DNA of 64,000 nt from Porticoccus sp041581635 (lineage in GTDB: Bacteria; Pseudomonadota; Gammaproteobacteria; Pseudomonadales; Porticoccaceae): contig JBFICW010000011.1 of assembly GCA_041581635.1 (NCBI GenBank), positions 8,427 to 72,426 of the forward strand, given 5' to 3'. A model generated the notes under the pieces. The model had not been told where the DNA came from. It did not search any database and worked only from the letters and a program-made list of their open reading frames with translations. Position numbers and translations under genes: made by a program. This document shows, one piece after another, positions 1 to 8,790 of the stretch. The first letter of the stretch is position 1. The number at the start of each line of letters is the position of its first letter.

Positions 1-891
1 GTAAATCATCCGCCCCCGATTACTGGTGGCCGAGGTGACGGGGTCGGTAACAATAAAGAATGCACCGAGCATCGTGGCCCCACTAAGGAGGTGCAGTACT
101 GGAGAACCGTGACTGACGGAGCTGCCACCATCGTAAAATAAGGCCGAACACAAGGTCAGAGCGACGAGCATGGAAATGGGTGCATGCCAGGTAAAGACCT
201 TGCGATACAGGAGAAAGCAGCCGCCAGCCAAAAAGCCTAAATTAACCCACTCCCAACCCACGCCGGCCCAGTCTGCCTGACTGTACAGCGGGTCACTTTT
301 ATAGAGTTGTTCTACCAATAAGCCGGTGTTGTGTTTGAAGGTGTCTAATGGTGTTGCCGCGGTGAAAGCATCAACGCTCTCATTAAAGAATGGCAATACC
401 ATTTGCAGTGACTGCCAGAGTCCGGGTGCCTCAGCCCCTTCGGGATAGAGGGGTATTGGAGCGGGCCATGAAGTCATTTGTACGGGAAATGATATCAGTA
501 GTACCACATATCCGACCATGGCCGGGTTGAAGGGGTTGTAGCCGAGTCCACCGTACAGTTGTTTGACTATGATGATAGCAAAACCTGTACCGACCAAGGC
601 AAGCCACCAGGGCGCCAAGGGTGGTAGTGCCAGTCCCAACAGCACAGCAGTAACCAGGGCGCTGTAATCTCGCAGGTAAAACATCACCGGGCGCTTGCGA
701 AGATGCATGATCGCCGCTTCGCAACTGATGGCTACAATGCTGGCAATGACAATGTTGATCAGGGTGCCCCAGCCAAAGAAAGCGGTGAGTGCAACCATGC
801 CGGGAATGGTGGCCAGCAGTACTAACTGCATAACGTTGGCAGTATTCTGTGTGGTGTGCGCGTGGGGAGATGTCAGTTTTAGCAAGGCCAT
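1..891 (-). CDS. rnfD: RnfD, ion-translocating electron transport complex subunit D (3' part beyond window)
   Basis: Membrane subunit of the Rnf (Rsx) complex, which couples ferredoxin/NADH electron transfer to ion movement across the inner membrane. The frame is open from an ATG at 891 to the window edge, giving 297 codons; the family is usually about 350 residues, so the C-terminus is missing. It starts MALLKLTSPH and is strongly hydrophobic. The SGAT motif in LLSGATMLGAFF is the known covalent FMN attachment site of RnfD/NqrB proteins, and the conserved DPVTSATS follows. It starts 12 bases after the rnfC stop, in the usual A-B-C-D order, so rnfG and rnfE are expected to the left of the window. 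Identification is secure; only the end is unseen. Confidence 0.93.
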   Translation of the reverse strand, partial: MALLKLTSPHAHTTQNTANVMQLVLLATIPGMVALTAFFGWGTLINIVIASIVAISCEAAIMHLRKRPVMFYLRDYSALVTAVLLGLALPPLAPWWLALVGTGFAIIIVKQLYGGLGYNPFNPAMVGYVVLLISFPVQMTSWPAPIPLYPEGAEAPGLWQSLQMVLPFFNESVDAFTAATPLDTFKHNTGLLVEQLYKSDPLYSQADWAGVGWEWVNLGFLAGGCFLLYRKVFTWHAPISMLVALTLCSALFYDGGSSVSHGSPVLHLLSGATMLGAFFIVTDPVTSATSNRGRMIY

Positions 892-903
892 GGGCGGTAT
901 CCG

Positions 904-3174
904 TTATTGCGTTTTTTCTGCCAGCTGTGCTTCAGCGGCAGTGAGTTTGGCTTGCAGTTTTTCTACGCCAGCGCGGAATGCATCAATGTGTTCTGAGCCT
1001 TCAGCTTCGGCAGCCGTTAGTTTTGTCTGTGCTTTTTTTAGTCGATTCTGTAAGGATTCAATGGAAGCTTTTAGCTTGTCCTCCTCGGACATGCTCTCCT
1101 GAGCCGCAGCTTTAGCTTGCGCTCGAGCAATGGCGGCACTGGCTGCATCCTCGGTTTCCGGCTTAGTGTTGGGTTGATCTGTTGTAGCGGGTGTTTCAGC
1201 CAGTTGTTGCTCAGCGTCTTTCAGCTTGGCCTGTTGTTTAGTCAAGCCATTTTGCAGGGCAGTTTGCAGCGATTCATCATCCGCTGCGACGAGTTTTTCC
1301 TCGGTGACGGCAATGCGTTCTTTTAGCGTGGCAATTTTCTTTTCCAGCGCCTCTCGTGGGCTGGCTTGAATCTTGTTCATGACAGCGTTTGCCGCATCCA
1401 CGATTGCAGCTTTAGGCGCGTTATCCGGGGATGTGCCCAGGGAGACCAGCTTTTCCTTGGCATTTTGTAGGCGTAGGCGAGCATCTTCCAAGGCCGCCCT
1501 AGCTTGTTCCCGTTGCGTGTCGGTGGCATCTTGTTCCAAGCCGTCAAGCCGTTGCTGTGCGGCGCTCACATGACTTTCTGCCCTGACGATGCCTCGTTCC
1601 AATTTGGCCCGCTGTTCTTCGGGCGACGCCTTTTTCGCTGCGGCACGAGCCATGGCCGCTTTGATAATATCATCGGCACCGTTTGTTTCAGTGCCAGCGT
1701 CGCTGGGCGATGCCTCCTGATTAGCTTTCTTGGCTCTGGCGAGTTCTGCTGCCCGCTTGCGCGCTTCGCGCTTGGCCGCTTTCTCTGCCTCTTCTTTTGC
1801 TTTGCGAGCTTGATTAAATTCGAATCGTTCTCTGGCTCTGTCCGAATTGATTTTTTCCTGAGCCAGTTTTCGCATCTCACCTTTAGCTGCTCGGTAGTAT
1901 TGCACCAGTGGAATATTGCTGGGACAGACGTAGGAGCAGGCACCGCATTCTATACAGTCGAATAGATTGTGAGCTTCGAGTTTTTCATAATTGTGTGACT
2001 GTGCATGCCAGAATAACTGTTGTGGAAGCAGGCTGGCAGGGCAGGCCTCTGCACACATCCCACAGCGAATACAGGGTTGTGCGGGTGGCGGAGTGGGTAG
2101 CTCTTCTGCTGTTGGGGCCAGAATACAGTTGGTGGTTTTAATGACCGGGACGCTGAGTTCTTCCAGAGTAAACCCCATCATCGGGCCACCCATGACCAGT
2201 CGTGGGCACTGGCTCTGATCGAAGCCGTTGTTTTGTAGCAAATGGCTTATCGGTGTGCCAATCAGTACCTGATAGTTCCTGTTGGTTGCACAAGCCTTGC
2301 CCGTGACGGTGGTCACCCGAGATATCAGTGGTTCGCCATGCTGAACGGCTCGTTGAATGGCGTAGGTAGTACCAATATTCTGACAGACGATGCCTATATC
2401 TGCGGGGAGCCCTCCGTGGGGAACCTCTTGTCCCGTCAGAATTTGGATGAGTTGTTTTTCTCCCCCGGATGGGTACCGGGTGGGGAACTCCACTAAGGTG
2501 ATATTGGTGTCCTTCAGGTAGGGTTCCAGCGCTTCAAATGCTTCCGGTTTGTTGTCTTCAATACCGATAAGAATTTCATCGGGTTCACCAAGAATGAAGG
2601 ACAGTATTTTGATGCCGTCAACGATATCCTGAGGATGTTCTCGCATCAGCATGTCATCGGCAGTGATATAGGGTTCGCACTCGGTGGCATTGATAATCAG
2701 TGTTGAAATCGGTTGCCTGGTCCCCAGTTTCACCGCTGAGGGAAAGCCTGCGCCACCCAAGCCGACAATGCCCGACTGTCTGATGATATTCAGAAGCTCT
2801 TCGGGGGTTTTTTCCCGGTAATTTTCAATGCCGTGGTGTTCTATCCACTGCTCTTCATGGTCTGGCTCGAGGGTGATACAGCGAGCGGCCATGCCCGATG
2901 GGTGCGGAATAGGGTGGTCGCTAATCTGCGTGATAACCCCGGATGTCGGCGCGTGAATGCCAGCGCTAACAAAACCTTTGGGCTCGGCCAGCACCTGTCC
3001 TTTCAGGACTCGGTCGCCTTCAGCAACGAGCAGTTTTGGCGGCGCACCAATGTGCTGATTGAGGGGGATCGTCAGTCTGTCGGGTAATGGCAGGCTGCCA
3101 ATACTGGATTGCACCGACTGATGTTTGTTTTCTGCGAGGTGGACGCCACCGGTTAGACTCCAGATCTTTCTCAT
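904..3174 (-). CDS. rnfC: RnfC, ion-translocating electron transport complex subunit C
   Basis: Peripheral NADH/FMN-binding subunit of the Rnf complex, 756 residues. The N-terminal two thirds carry the RnfC barrel-sandwich and Complex1-51K-like region, with GLGGAGFPSAVKL as the nucleotide/FMN loop near residue 140. Two 4Fe-4S sites follow: CIRCGMCAEACP near residue 370 and CIECGACSYVCP near 410. The last ~300 residues are an Ala/Lys/Glu/Gln-rich coiled-coil tail with three loose repeats, a feature of gammaproteobacterial RnfC whose length varies widely. The start overlaps the end of rnfB by four bases, indicating translational coupling. Confidence 0.95.
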   Translation of the reverse strand: MRKIWSLTGGVHLAENKHQSVQSSIGSLPLPDRLTIPLNQHIGAPPKLLVAEGDRVLKGQVLAEPKGFVSAGIHAPTSGVITQISDHPIPHPSGMAARCITLEPDHEEQWIEHHGIENYREKTPEELLNIIRQSGIVGLGGAGFPSAVKLGTRQPISTLIINATECEPYITADDMLMREHPQDIVDGIKILSFILGEPDEILIGIEDNKPEAFEALEPYLKDTNITLVEFPTRYPSGGEKQLIQILTGQEVPHGGLPADIGIVCQNIGTTYAIQRAVQHGEPLISRVTTVTGKACATNRNYQVLIGTPISHLLQNNGFDQSQCPRLVMGGPMMGFTLEELSVPVIKTTNCILAPTAEELPTPPPAQPCIRCGMCAEACPASLLPQQLFWHAQSHNYEKLEAHNLFDCIECGACSYVCPSNIPLVQYYRAAKGEMRKLAQEKINSDRARERFEFNQARKAKEEAEKAAKREARKRAAELARAKKANQEASPSDAGTETNGADDIIKAAMARAAAKKASPEEQRAKLERGIVRAESHVSAAQQRLDGLEQDATDTQREQARAALEDARLRLQNAKEKLVSLGTSPDNAPKAAIVDAANAVMNKIQASPREALEKKIATLKERIAVTEEKLVAADDESLQTALQNGLTKQQAKLKDAEQQLAETPATTDQPNTKPETEDAASAAIARAQAKAAAQESMSEEDKLKASIESLQNRLKKAQTKLTAAEAEGSEHIDAFRAGVEKLQAKLTAAEAQLAEKTQ

Positions 3175-3815
3175 GCGGCATCAACTCCGTCGTGCTGCCC
3201 CGGTTTGTCGGTGGCAATAATCGAGTCGGCGCGTAACGCTTTAATCTGATCTTCAGTGGAGGCCGGCATATCCCATTTCCAATCGGCAAGGCCCTTGGCC
3301 ACGGGCAGCATATCAATACAGTCTACCGGGCAAGGCTCTACGCAAAGATCGCAGCCAGTACATTCACTGATGATGACAGTGTGCATTTGTTTGGCGGCAC
3401 CCAGTATGGCGTCCACTGGACAGGCTTGAATACATTTTGTGCAGCCAATACATTCGTCTTCTCGTATGTAGGCAACCGTTTTGGTTTCGCTCTCGACACC
3501 ATGTTCTTCATCCAGAGTGGGCGCTTCCACATCGAGCAGGTCGGCAATAGCATTGATGGTTGTTTGGCCACCGGGAGGACACTTGTTGATGGTGTCACCA
3601 TTGGCAATGGCTTCGGCATAGGGCCGGCAGCCGGGGTAGCCACATTGTCCACACTGGGTTTGCGGAAGCAGGCGGTCGATCTGCTCGACAATAGGGTCGC
3701 CTTCCACCTTGAATTTAATGGCGGCGTAGCCGAGTACAGCGCCGAATATTAAGGCGAGTCCGACTAATGCAGTTAGTGCGGCGAGCAATGGGTTTTGGGC
3801 AATGATGTCGTACAC
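3171..3815 (-). CDS. rnfB: RnfB, ion-translocating electron transport complex subunit B
   Basis: Electron-input ferredoxin subunit of Rnf, 214 residues. A single N-terminal membrane helix (about residues 9-33) anchors it. A four-cysteine cluster domain follows, beginning CGQCGYPGC (Cys55, 58, 63) and completed by the Cys in NKCPPG near 79. Two further 4Fe-4S motifs, CIGCTKCIQACP and CTGCDLCVEPCP, lie in the C-terminal half. Length and motif order match the family. It sits 13 bases after rnfA and overlaps rnfC by four bases. Confidence 0.95.
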   Translation of the reverse strand: MYDIIAQNPLLAALTALVGLALIFGAVLGYAAIKFKVEGDPIVEQIDRLLPQTQCGQCGYPGCRPYAEAIANGDTINKCPPGGQTTINAIADLLDVEAPTLDEEHGVESETKTVAYIREDECIGCTKCIQACPVDAILGAAKQMHTVIISECTGCDLCVEPCPVDCIDMLPVAKGLADWKWDMPASTEDQIKALRADSIIATDKPGQHDGVDAA

Positions 3816-3828
3816 GTTGTCGCAGTCC

Positions 3829-4404
3829 CTATACCAGTCCGCTAAAGCCCATAAAGGCTAATGACATTAATCCAGCGGTAATCATACCAATAGCGGCACC
3901 TTTAAAGGGCGCGGGAACATCGGCAACGGCTAACCGCTCACGCATGGCGGCGAACAAGGTCAGTACCAGAGAGAAGCCTAACGCAGCACCGAACCCGTAT
4001 AAAGTCGATTCCAGCAGGGTGTGAGCCTTGGCGGTATTTTGCAGCGCAACACCCAACACCGCACAGTTGGTGGTGATCAATGGTAAAAATACACCCAGGA
4101 CTCGATAGAGTAGCGGGCTACTTTTTTCAATAAACATTTTGGTGAATTGCACCACGACGGCAATCACCAGAATAAAGGAGATCGTCTTCAGGTATTCGAG
4201 ATTCAGGGGGATCAAAATCCAGGAATTGACCATGTAGCTGGACATGGCTGCCAGCGTTAATACAAATGTGGTGGCCCCAGCCATACCGATAGCCGTCTCC
4301 AGCTTACTGGAAACACCCATAAACGGGCACAGCCCCAGAAACTGGACTAGAACAAAGTTGTTCACCAGTATGGTGCTAATTAAAATAACGGCGAATTCTT
4401 GCAT
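3829..4404 (-). CDS. rnfA: RnfA, ion-translocating electron transport complex subunit A
   Basis: Small integral membrane subunit of Rnf, 191 residues with about six hydrophobic segments, homologous to NqrE. It begins MQEFAVILISTILVNNFVLVQFLGLCPFMGVS and contains the conserved TTNCAVLGVAL segment; the cysteines in LCP and TNC belong to the two half-repeats that hold a 2Fe-2S centre in RnfA/RnfE. It is the first gene of the rnf operon seen here, so the promoter is expected in the 124 bases between it and metG. Confidence 0.95.
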   Translation of the reverse strand: MQEFAVILISTILVNNFVLVQFLGLCPFMGVSSKLETAIGMAGATTFVLTLAAMSSYMVNSWILIPLNLEYLKTISFILVIAVVVQFTKMFIEKSSPLLYRVLGVFLPLITTNCAVLGVALQNTAKAHTLLESTLYGFGAALGFSLVLTLFAAMRERLAVADVPAPFKGAAIGMITAGLMSLAFMGFSGLV

Positions 4405-4427
4405 GGTCTTATCTCAATAGGCTCGAC

Positions 4428-4433
4428 ATTATA
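4428..4433 (-). promoter_or_regulatory. Candidate -10 element of the rnf operon promoter
   Basis: On the minus strand this is a perfect TATAAT, 24 bases upstream of the rnfA start. The best -35 candidates about 15-17 bases upstream are poor matches, so the promoter is only suggested. It lies between the metG stop and rnfA. Confidence 0.35.
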
Positions 4434-4528
4434 GCGGTATGTGAATTTTGCTAATAAGTATAAAACATTAATTTCTTAGTATATTTCGCCATAAGGCATA
4501 GCCGTAAGCCATATAGCCGGGGTATTTG

Positions 4529-6568
4529 TTAGACAATTCTCTGTCCTGGTTCAGCGCCACTATCGGGCGATAGTAGATAAATGCCTTTTTTATTGCCCGC
4601 TGCGAGAACCATGCCTTCAGATAGACCAAAACGCATTTTTCTCGGCGCAAGGTTCGCGACCAGCACGGTCAATCGGCCTTCCAGGTCTTCCGGTTGGTAG
4701 GAAGATTTGATGCCCGAAAATACATTGCGGGTTTCACCGCCGATATCCAGTGTCAGTTGCAGTAGCTTGTCGGCGCCCTCCACATGTTGGGCTTTCGTAA
4801 TCAAGGCGACCCTCAGATCAACCTTTATGAAATCATCAAAATTAATTTCGGCTGCCAATGGTTCGTCTGTCAGTGGGCTGGAGGATACAACAGGCTGTGC
4901 CGTTGCGGCCGTCAGAATTTCTTTGCTTGCTTCCAGCATGGCGTCCACCTTGTCTTGTTCAACACGCTGCATCAGGGGCTTGAACTTGTTTATTTTATGG
5001 CCAGTGAGTGGTTGTAGCTCACCTTCCCAGCTGAGGCTGTCGTTGAGGAAAGTCTCGGCTTCTGTCGCCATGGCGGGCAGCACTGGTTTCAGGTATATCA
5101 TCAGTGCCCTGAACAGGTTGATTCCCAGGGAACAGATGTCTAACACGTCTTGTTCGCGCCCGTCCTCTTTGCTCAGCTTCCAGGGTTCCTTTGCTGCAAT
5201 GTATTCATTGGCGGCATCGGCCAAGGCCATAATTTCACGAATGGCCTTGCCAAACTCACGATTTTCATAGTGATTGGCAATGCTGTCTGCGGCACCCGCT
5301 GATTGCTGCCATAGTGCGTCGTCTGCAATGGCGGTAGAAAGTACCCCGTCATTACCTTTGGTGATAAATTTTGCACAGCGGCTGGCAATATTAACTACTT
5401 TGCCCACAAGGTCGCTGTTCACTCGTTGAATGAAATCATCCAGGTTCAAATCGAGATCGTCTACGCCGGAGGAGAGCTTGGCTGCAAAATAGTAGCGCAA
5501 GTATTCCGGGTTGAGATTATCCAGATAGCTGCGGGCGTTGATAAATGTACCCCGAGATTTTGACATTTTTTTGCCATTGACCGTCAGGAAGCCGTGCACG
5601 CAAACTCGTGTGGGTGTTCTGAACTTGGCGCTGGTCAGCATGGCGGGCCAGAACAAGGCATGGAAATTAACAATGTCCTTGCCGATAAAATGATAGAGCT
5701 CGGCTTCAGAGCTTTGCCCCCAGAATTCATCGAAGCTCAGCCCTTCTTTTGCACACAAGTTTTTAAAGCTGGCCATATAGCCAATAGGTGCATCTAGCCA
5801 AACGTAAAAGTATTTGCCCGGTGCGTTGGGGATTTCAAAACCAAAATAGGGTGCGTCACGGCTGATATCCCACTCGTGTAGTCCGCTGTCCAGCCACTCC
5901 CCAAGCTTGTTGGCGACTTCTTCTTGTACGTGACCGGCCCGGGTCCACTCTTTCAGGAAGTCAGAAAACTCGGGTAGTTTAAAGAAGTAGTGCTTGGAGT
6001 CTTTCTCTATCGGTGTGGCACCAGAAACAGCAGAGACAGGATTAATTAAATCAGTTGGTGAATATGTGGCGCCGCAGGCCTCGCAGTTATCACCGTACTG
6101 GTCATCAGTTTTACATTTTGGGCAGGTGCCTTTGATATAGCGGTCTGCCAGAAACAGGTTTTTCTCTGGGTCAAAGGCCTGAGTGATTTCACGAGTAGCG
6201 ATATGATTATTTTCATACAGGCGGTTGTAGATAAGTGAAGACAGCTCACGGTTCTCTTCAGAGTGAGTTGAGTGGTAGTTGTCAAACTCAATGAAAAAGT
6301 CGTCAAAGTCTTTTTGGTGCTCAGCTTTTACCTGGCTAATAAGTTCCTCGGGAGAAATGCCTAGCTGCTCGGCCTTCAACATAATCGCCGTACCATGAGC
6401 ATCATCGGCACAGACGTAGTAACATTCGTGGCCACGCATTTTCTGGAATCGAGCCCAAATATCGGTTTGGATATATTCCACCAGATGGCCAAGATGGATA
6501 GATCCATTGGCATAGGGTAGTGCGCTGGTAACAAGAATTTTTCGACGTTCGGTCATGCGTTCTGTCAT
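4529..6568 (-). CDS. metG: Methionyl-tRNA synthetase
   Basis: Class I aminoacyl-tRNA synthetase that charges tRNA-Met. The chosen ATG (6568) gives 679 residues, close to the 677 of E. coli; the frame is open further upstream but that part has no family similarity, and an ATG at 6556 is an alternative. The HIGH signature appears as HLGH near residue 25 and KMSKS near 335. A zinc knuckle (CPKCKTDDQYGDNCEACG) lies around residues 145-165. The C-terminal ~100 residues form the OB-fold tRNA-binding domain (FIKVDLRVALI onward) found in dimeric MetRS. Divergent from apbC, as in many gammaproteobacteria. Confidence 0.96.
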   Translation of the reverse strand: MTERMTERRKILVTSALPYANGSIHLGHLVEYIQTDIWARFQKMRGHECYYVCADDAHGTAIMLKAEQLGISPEELISQVKAEHQKDFDDFFIEFDNYHSTHSEENRELSSLIYNRLYENNHIATREITQAFDPEKNLFLADRYIKGTCPKCKTDDQYGDNCEACGATYSPTDLINPVSAVSGATPIEKDSKHYFFKLPEFSDFLKEWTRAGHVQEEVANKLGEWLDSGLHEWDISRDAPYFGFEIPNAPGKYFYVWLDAPIGYMASFKNLCAKEGLSFDEFWGQSSEAELYHFIGKDIVNFHALFWPAMLTSAKFRTPTRVCVHGFLTVNGKKMSKSRGTFINARSYLDNLNPEYLRYYFAAKLSSGVDDLDLNLDDFIQRVNSDLVGKVVNIASRCAKFITKGNDGVLSTAIADDALWQQSAGAADSIANHYENREFGKAIREIMALADAANEYIAAKEPWKLSKEDGREQDVLDICSLGINLFRALMIYLKPVLPAMATEAETFLNDSLSWEGELQPLTGHKINKFKPLMQRVEQDKVDAMLEASKEILTAATAQPVVSSSPLTDEPLAAEINFDDFIKVDLRVALITKAQHVEGADKLLQLTLDIGGETRNVFSGIKSSYQPEDLEGRLTVLVANLAPRKMRFGLSEGMVLAAGNKKGIYLLSPDSGAEPGQRIV

Positions 6569-6693
6569 GTTGGTAGACTGCTGTGATTCGGAGTTTGTAA
6601 TGGGGCGCCACCTTTGTGTGGGACGCAACTGTAAAAGGGCGCAACTATAACGGTTTTCCCTTGAATTTTCATTAGTTAGTAAGAGGACGAGTA

Positions 6694-7521
6694 ATGGCCG
6701 ATGCACCAGTTCAGGATGGTTTGAGAGACGTTAAACATATTATTGCCGTAGCATCGGGTAAGGGCGGGGTTGGTAAATCAACGACATCCGTTAATCTGGC
6801 TCTGGCACTGGTTGCCAAGGGAGCCAGGGTGGGTGTTGTGGATGCGGACATTTATGGCCCCAGCCTGCCCCTGATGTTGGGCGTTCCTGAGGGAACTCGT
6901 CCAGAGGTGATTGACGGGAAGCTCTTTGTTCCGGTGGAGGCTCAAGGGCTTAAGACTATGTCGATGGGTTACCTTGTTACAGAGCAGACACCGATGGTCT
7001 GGCGTGGGCCAATGGCCAGTGGTGCCCTGTTGCAAATTCTGACCCAGACCGATTGGGGAGAACTTGATTATTTGATCGTCGATATGCCGCCGGGCACGGG
7101 GGATATCCAGCTGACGCTGGCGCAGCAGGCACAGCTTGCCGGCGCAGTGATCGTCACGACACCGCAGGATATTGCGCTGCTGGATGCAAGAAAAGCCATA
7201 GAGATGTTCCATAAAGTAAAAATCCCGGTGCTGGGTATTGTGGAAAATATGGCGGTTCACCACTGCAGCCAATGCGGACACGAAGAGCATATCTTCGGAG
7301 AAGGTGGTGGTCAGAAGGTGGCATTGGAATATCAGACGAACGTGCTCGGGGCTTTGCCTCTATCCTTGGCTATTCGTGAGCAAACCGATGCGGGTACGCC
7401 CACGGTAGTTGCCGAGCCTCAGGGGGTGGCGGCAATCACCTATGGCAAGATTGCCTGTGAGATCATAGATCTGTTGGCGGATAAGGGGTCTCCCAGTGGA
7501 CCGGAGGTTATTATTGAATAG
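6694..7521 (+). CDS. apbC: Mrp/ApbC family iron-sulfur cluster carrier ATPase
   Basis: Soluble P-loop ATPase that carries or transfers Fe-S clusters, 275 residues. The deviant Walker A GKGGVGKST spans about residues 22-30 and DMPPGTGD is the switch region. Cys191 and Cys194 in HCSQCGH form the CxxC pair that holds a cluster between two subunits. It lacks the N-terminal MIP18/DUF59 domain found in longer Mrp proteins such as the ~370-residue E. coli form, so it is a short version. Divergently transcribed from metG. Confidence 0.93.
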   Translation: MADAPVQDGLRDVKHIIAVASGKGGVGKSTTSVNLALALVAKGARVGVVDADIYGPSLPLMLGVPEGTRPEVIDGKLFVPVEAQGLKTMSMGYLVTEQTPMVWRGPMASGALLQILTQTDWGELDYLIVDMPPGTGDIQLTLAQQAQLAGAVIVTTPQDIALLDARKAIEMFHKVKIPVLGIVENMAVHHCSQCGHEEHIFGEGGGQKVALEYQTNVLGALPLSLAIREQTDAGTPTVVAEPQGVAAITYGKIACEIIDLLADKGSPSGPEVIIE

Positions 7522-7589
7522 CGTCTGTTGATTGGAGGTTTAGGATAGTTGTCGTCACTTGGTCGTAATAGGCTGGGTTCCCCAGAGTC

Positions 7590-8396
7590 TCAATAATTGG
7601 TTGATGCCTGTAGTGCGGAGGTCCAACCGGTCGACCCATCTTTTGGGTTGTTAGCGGCCTCTGGTGATTGAACATCGCTCTCTAGTAGTTGGTCGTCATC
7701 CTCAAAGATAGGGTTTTTGGCGCTACTAGGGAGTTCCTCTGTTCTCGCTTGAGTTTTCCAAATTATTTCAGTTATTTCCCTTATGCTTTCAATAATGGGT
7801 TTGGCCTCTGGCCCAAGTTTTCCGAGCACAACGCCTGCGTCTCCGATTAGGCCCCAGAATCCATCTAGGTTCGAAAATGTTTTGTGAAATTTCGATTGAA
7901 TGCCTTCCAGTTTTTCTAGAAGTCGATGTTTATATTTTTTATCAATCTTTCGATTCTCCACAATGCTTTCGTGAAGCTTGTTAATCAATGATCGTATTCT
8001 GTTGAAATCGCCTTTGGTGAATTCATAGGAAAATGCTTTCTTTAGCACCGACTGATACTGATTTGTAATGGTGTTTATCCGTTGTTTTATGACATTTTCA
8101 TTACTTTTGGTATTAAAGTGAGCTTTTACTCCGGTAATCCAGTCTTTTAATGAGGGGCAATTGTGATCAATGCTCTCTGTTGCTTCTGGGCAATCTTTAT
8201 GGAATTCCAGGCCATAAGTGTCCAATATCAATTGTATGAAGGTGGCACCCTCCCAGAGAATGTCGTGCTCCTTGTCAGTCCATGATTTACCATTATCCAG
8301 CGCGCTAATGGTTTGCAGGATAATCTCACTGGCTTTAATGATACTTGCGACAGGGTTGTCATTTACTGCTGTTATAAAATCTTCATCAAAAAACAT
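7590..8396 (-). CDS. Hypothetical protein of unknown family, inserted between apbC and dcd
   Basis: A 268-residue soluble protein not recognised from its sequence. It has no signal peptide or clear membrane helix. The middle (residues ~95-175) is rich in Lys, Asn and Ile and looks helical. The motif GLIGDAGVVLGKLGPEAKP lies near residue 185, and the C-terminus is acidic (EDDDQLLESD). The gene is visibly more AT-rich than its neighbours and is transcribed against both apbC and dcd. AAGGGG a few bases before the ATG can serve as ribosome-binding site. Base composition and position suggest acquisition by transfer; no function is claimed. Confidence 0.7.
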   Translation of the reverse strand: MFFDEDFITAVNDNPVASIIKASEIILQTISALDNGKSWTDKEHDILWEGATFIQLILDTYGLEFHKDCPEATESIDHNCPSLKDWITGVKAHFNTKSNENVIKQRINTITNQYQSVLKKAFSYEFTKGDFNRIRSLINKLHESIVENRKIDKKYKHRLLEKLEGIQSKFHKTFSNLDGFWGLIGDAGVVLGKLGPEAKPIIESIREITEIIWKTQARTEELPSSAKNPIFEDDDQLLESDVQSPEAANNPKDGSTGWTSALQASTNY

Positions 8397-8510
8397 TACT
8401 AACTACCCCTTGGGGAGATCTAAAAAGCACGCAGCTTGCGTAATTATGGTTTTGGCATGGCAAAAAAAGAGAACAGGGCTGCAACCACTCGCTCACTTGT
8501 TATCGTCCAG

Positions 8511-8532
8511 GCCGATTTTATATAAGATCGGC
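8511..8532. repeat. 22-base near-perfect palindrome
   Basis: The sequence reads GCCGAT-TTTATATAAGATCGGC and equals its reverse complement except at one symmetric pair of positions. No T-run follows, so it does not look like a rho-independent terminator. Its place upstream of the hypothetical gene (minus strand) and of dcd would suit an operator. Confidence 0.5.
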
Positions 8533-8706
8533 TGGTTCACTGGCAAACTTAAGAGCTCTTATCTATTTTTGTCTTCCTCCCCTTTGGCTCTATTTTTCCC
8601 GTCCAACCATTTCAGCATTAAACGGTTGTTGGCATTTTTCTAGGGATCGGAATTCTCTGTTGTGTGGCTCAGTGAATAGCGTGGCTTAGATGTGTCAAAG
8701 GGTGCT

Positions 8707-8734
8707 TTGATCAGCTTGGTCAAAAAGGTATGAT
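8707..8734 (+). promoter_or_regulatory. Candidate sigma-70 promoter of dcd
   Basis: TTGATC (-35) and TATGAT (-10) are separated by 16 bases and lie about 57 bases before the dcd start. The -10 matches consensus at five of six positions and the -35 at four. Confidence 0.4.
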
Positions 8735-8790
8735 GGCCGACTTTTAGTGCCAAATAGTTTTGGTGAGTCAGTCATTATGAGTAGGTGCTT

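Larger units (their letters stand above)
8397..8790. other. Intergenic region between the hypothetical gene and dcd
   Basis: 394 bases without a convincing gene. It should hold the promoter of the minus-strand hypothetical gene and that of dcd. It contains the 22-base near-palindrome at 8511-8532 and a sigma-70-like promoter at 8707-8734. A 141-codon open frame that runs into it from inside the neighbouring gene has no coding character. Confidence 0.5.

Noticed and set aside
3381..3752. 123-residue frame on the opposite strand of rnfB
   Set aside because: A shadow of the cysteine-rich rnfB frame.
4468..4650. 60-residue frame between rnfA and metG
   Set aside because: Most of it lies over the metG C-terminus in another frame, with no similarity.
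8218..8643. 141-residue plus-strand frame over the hypothetical gene and its upstream region
   Set aside because: No coding character and it overlaps the better-supported minus-strand gene.
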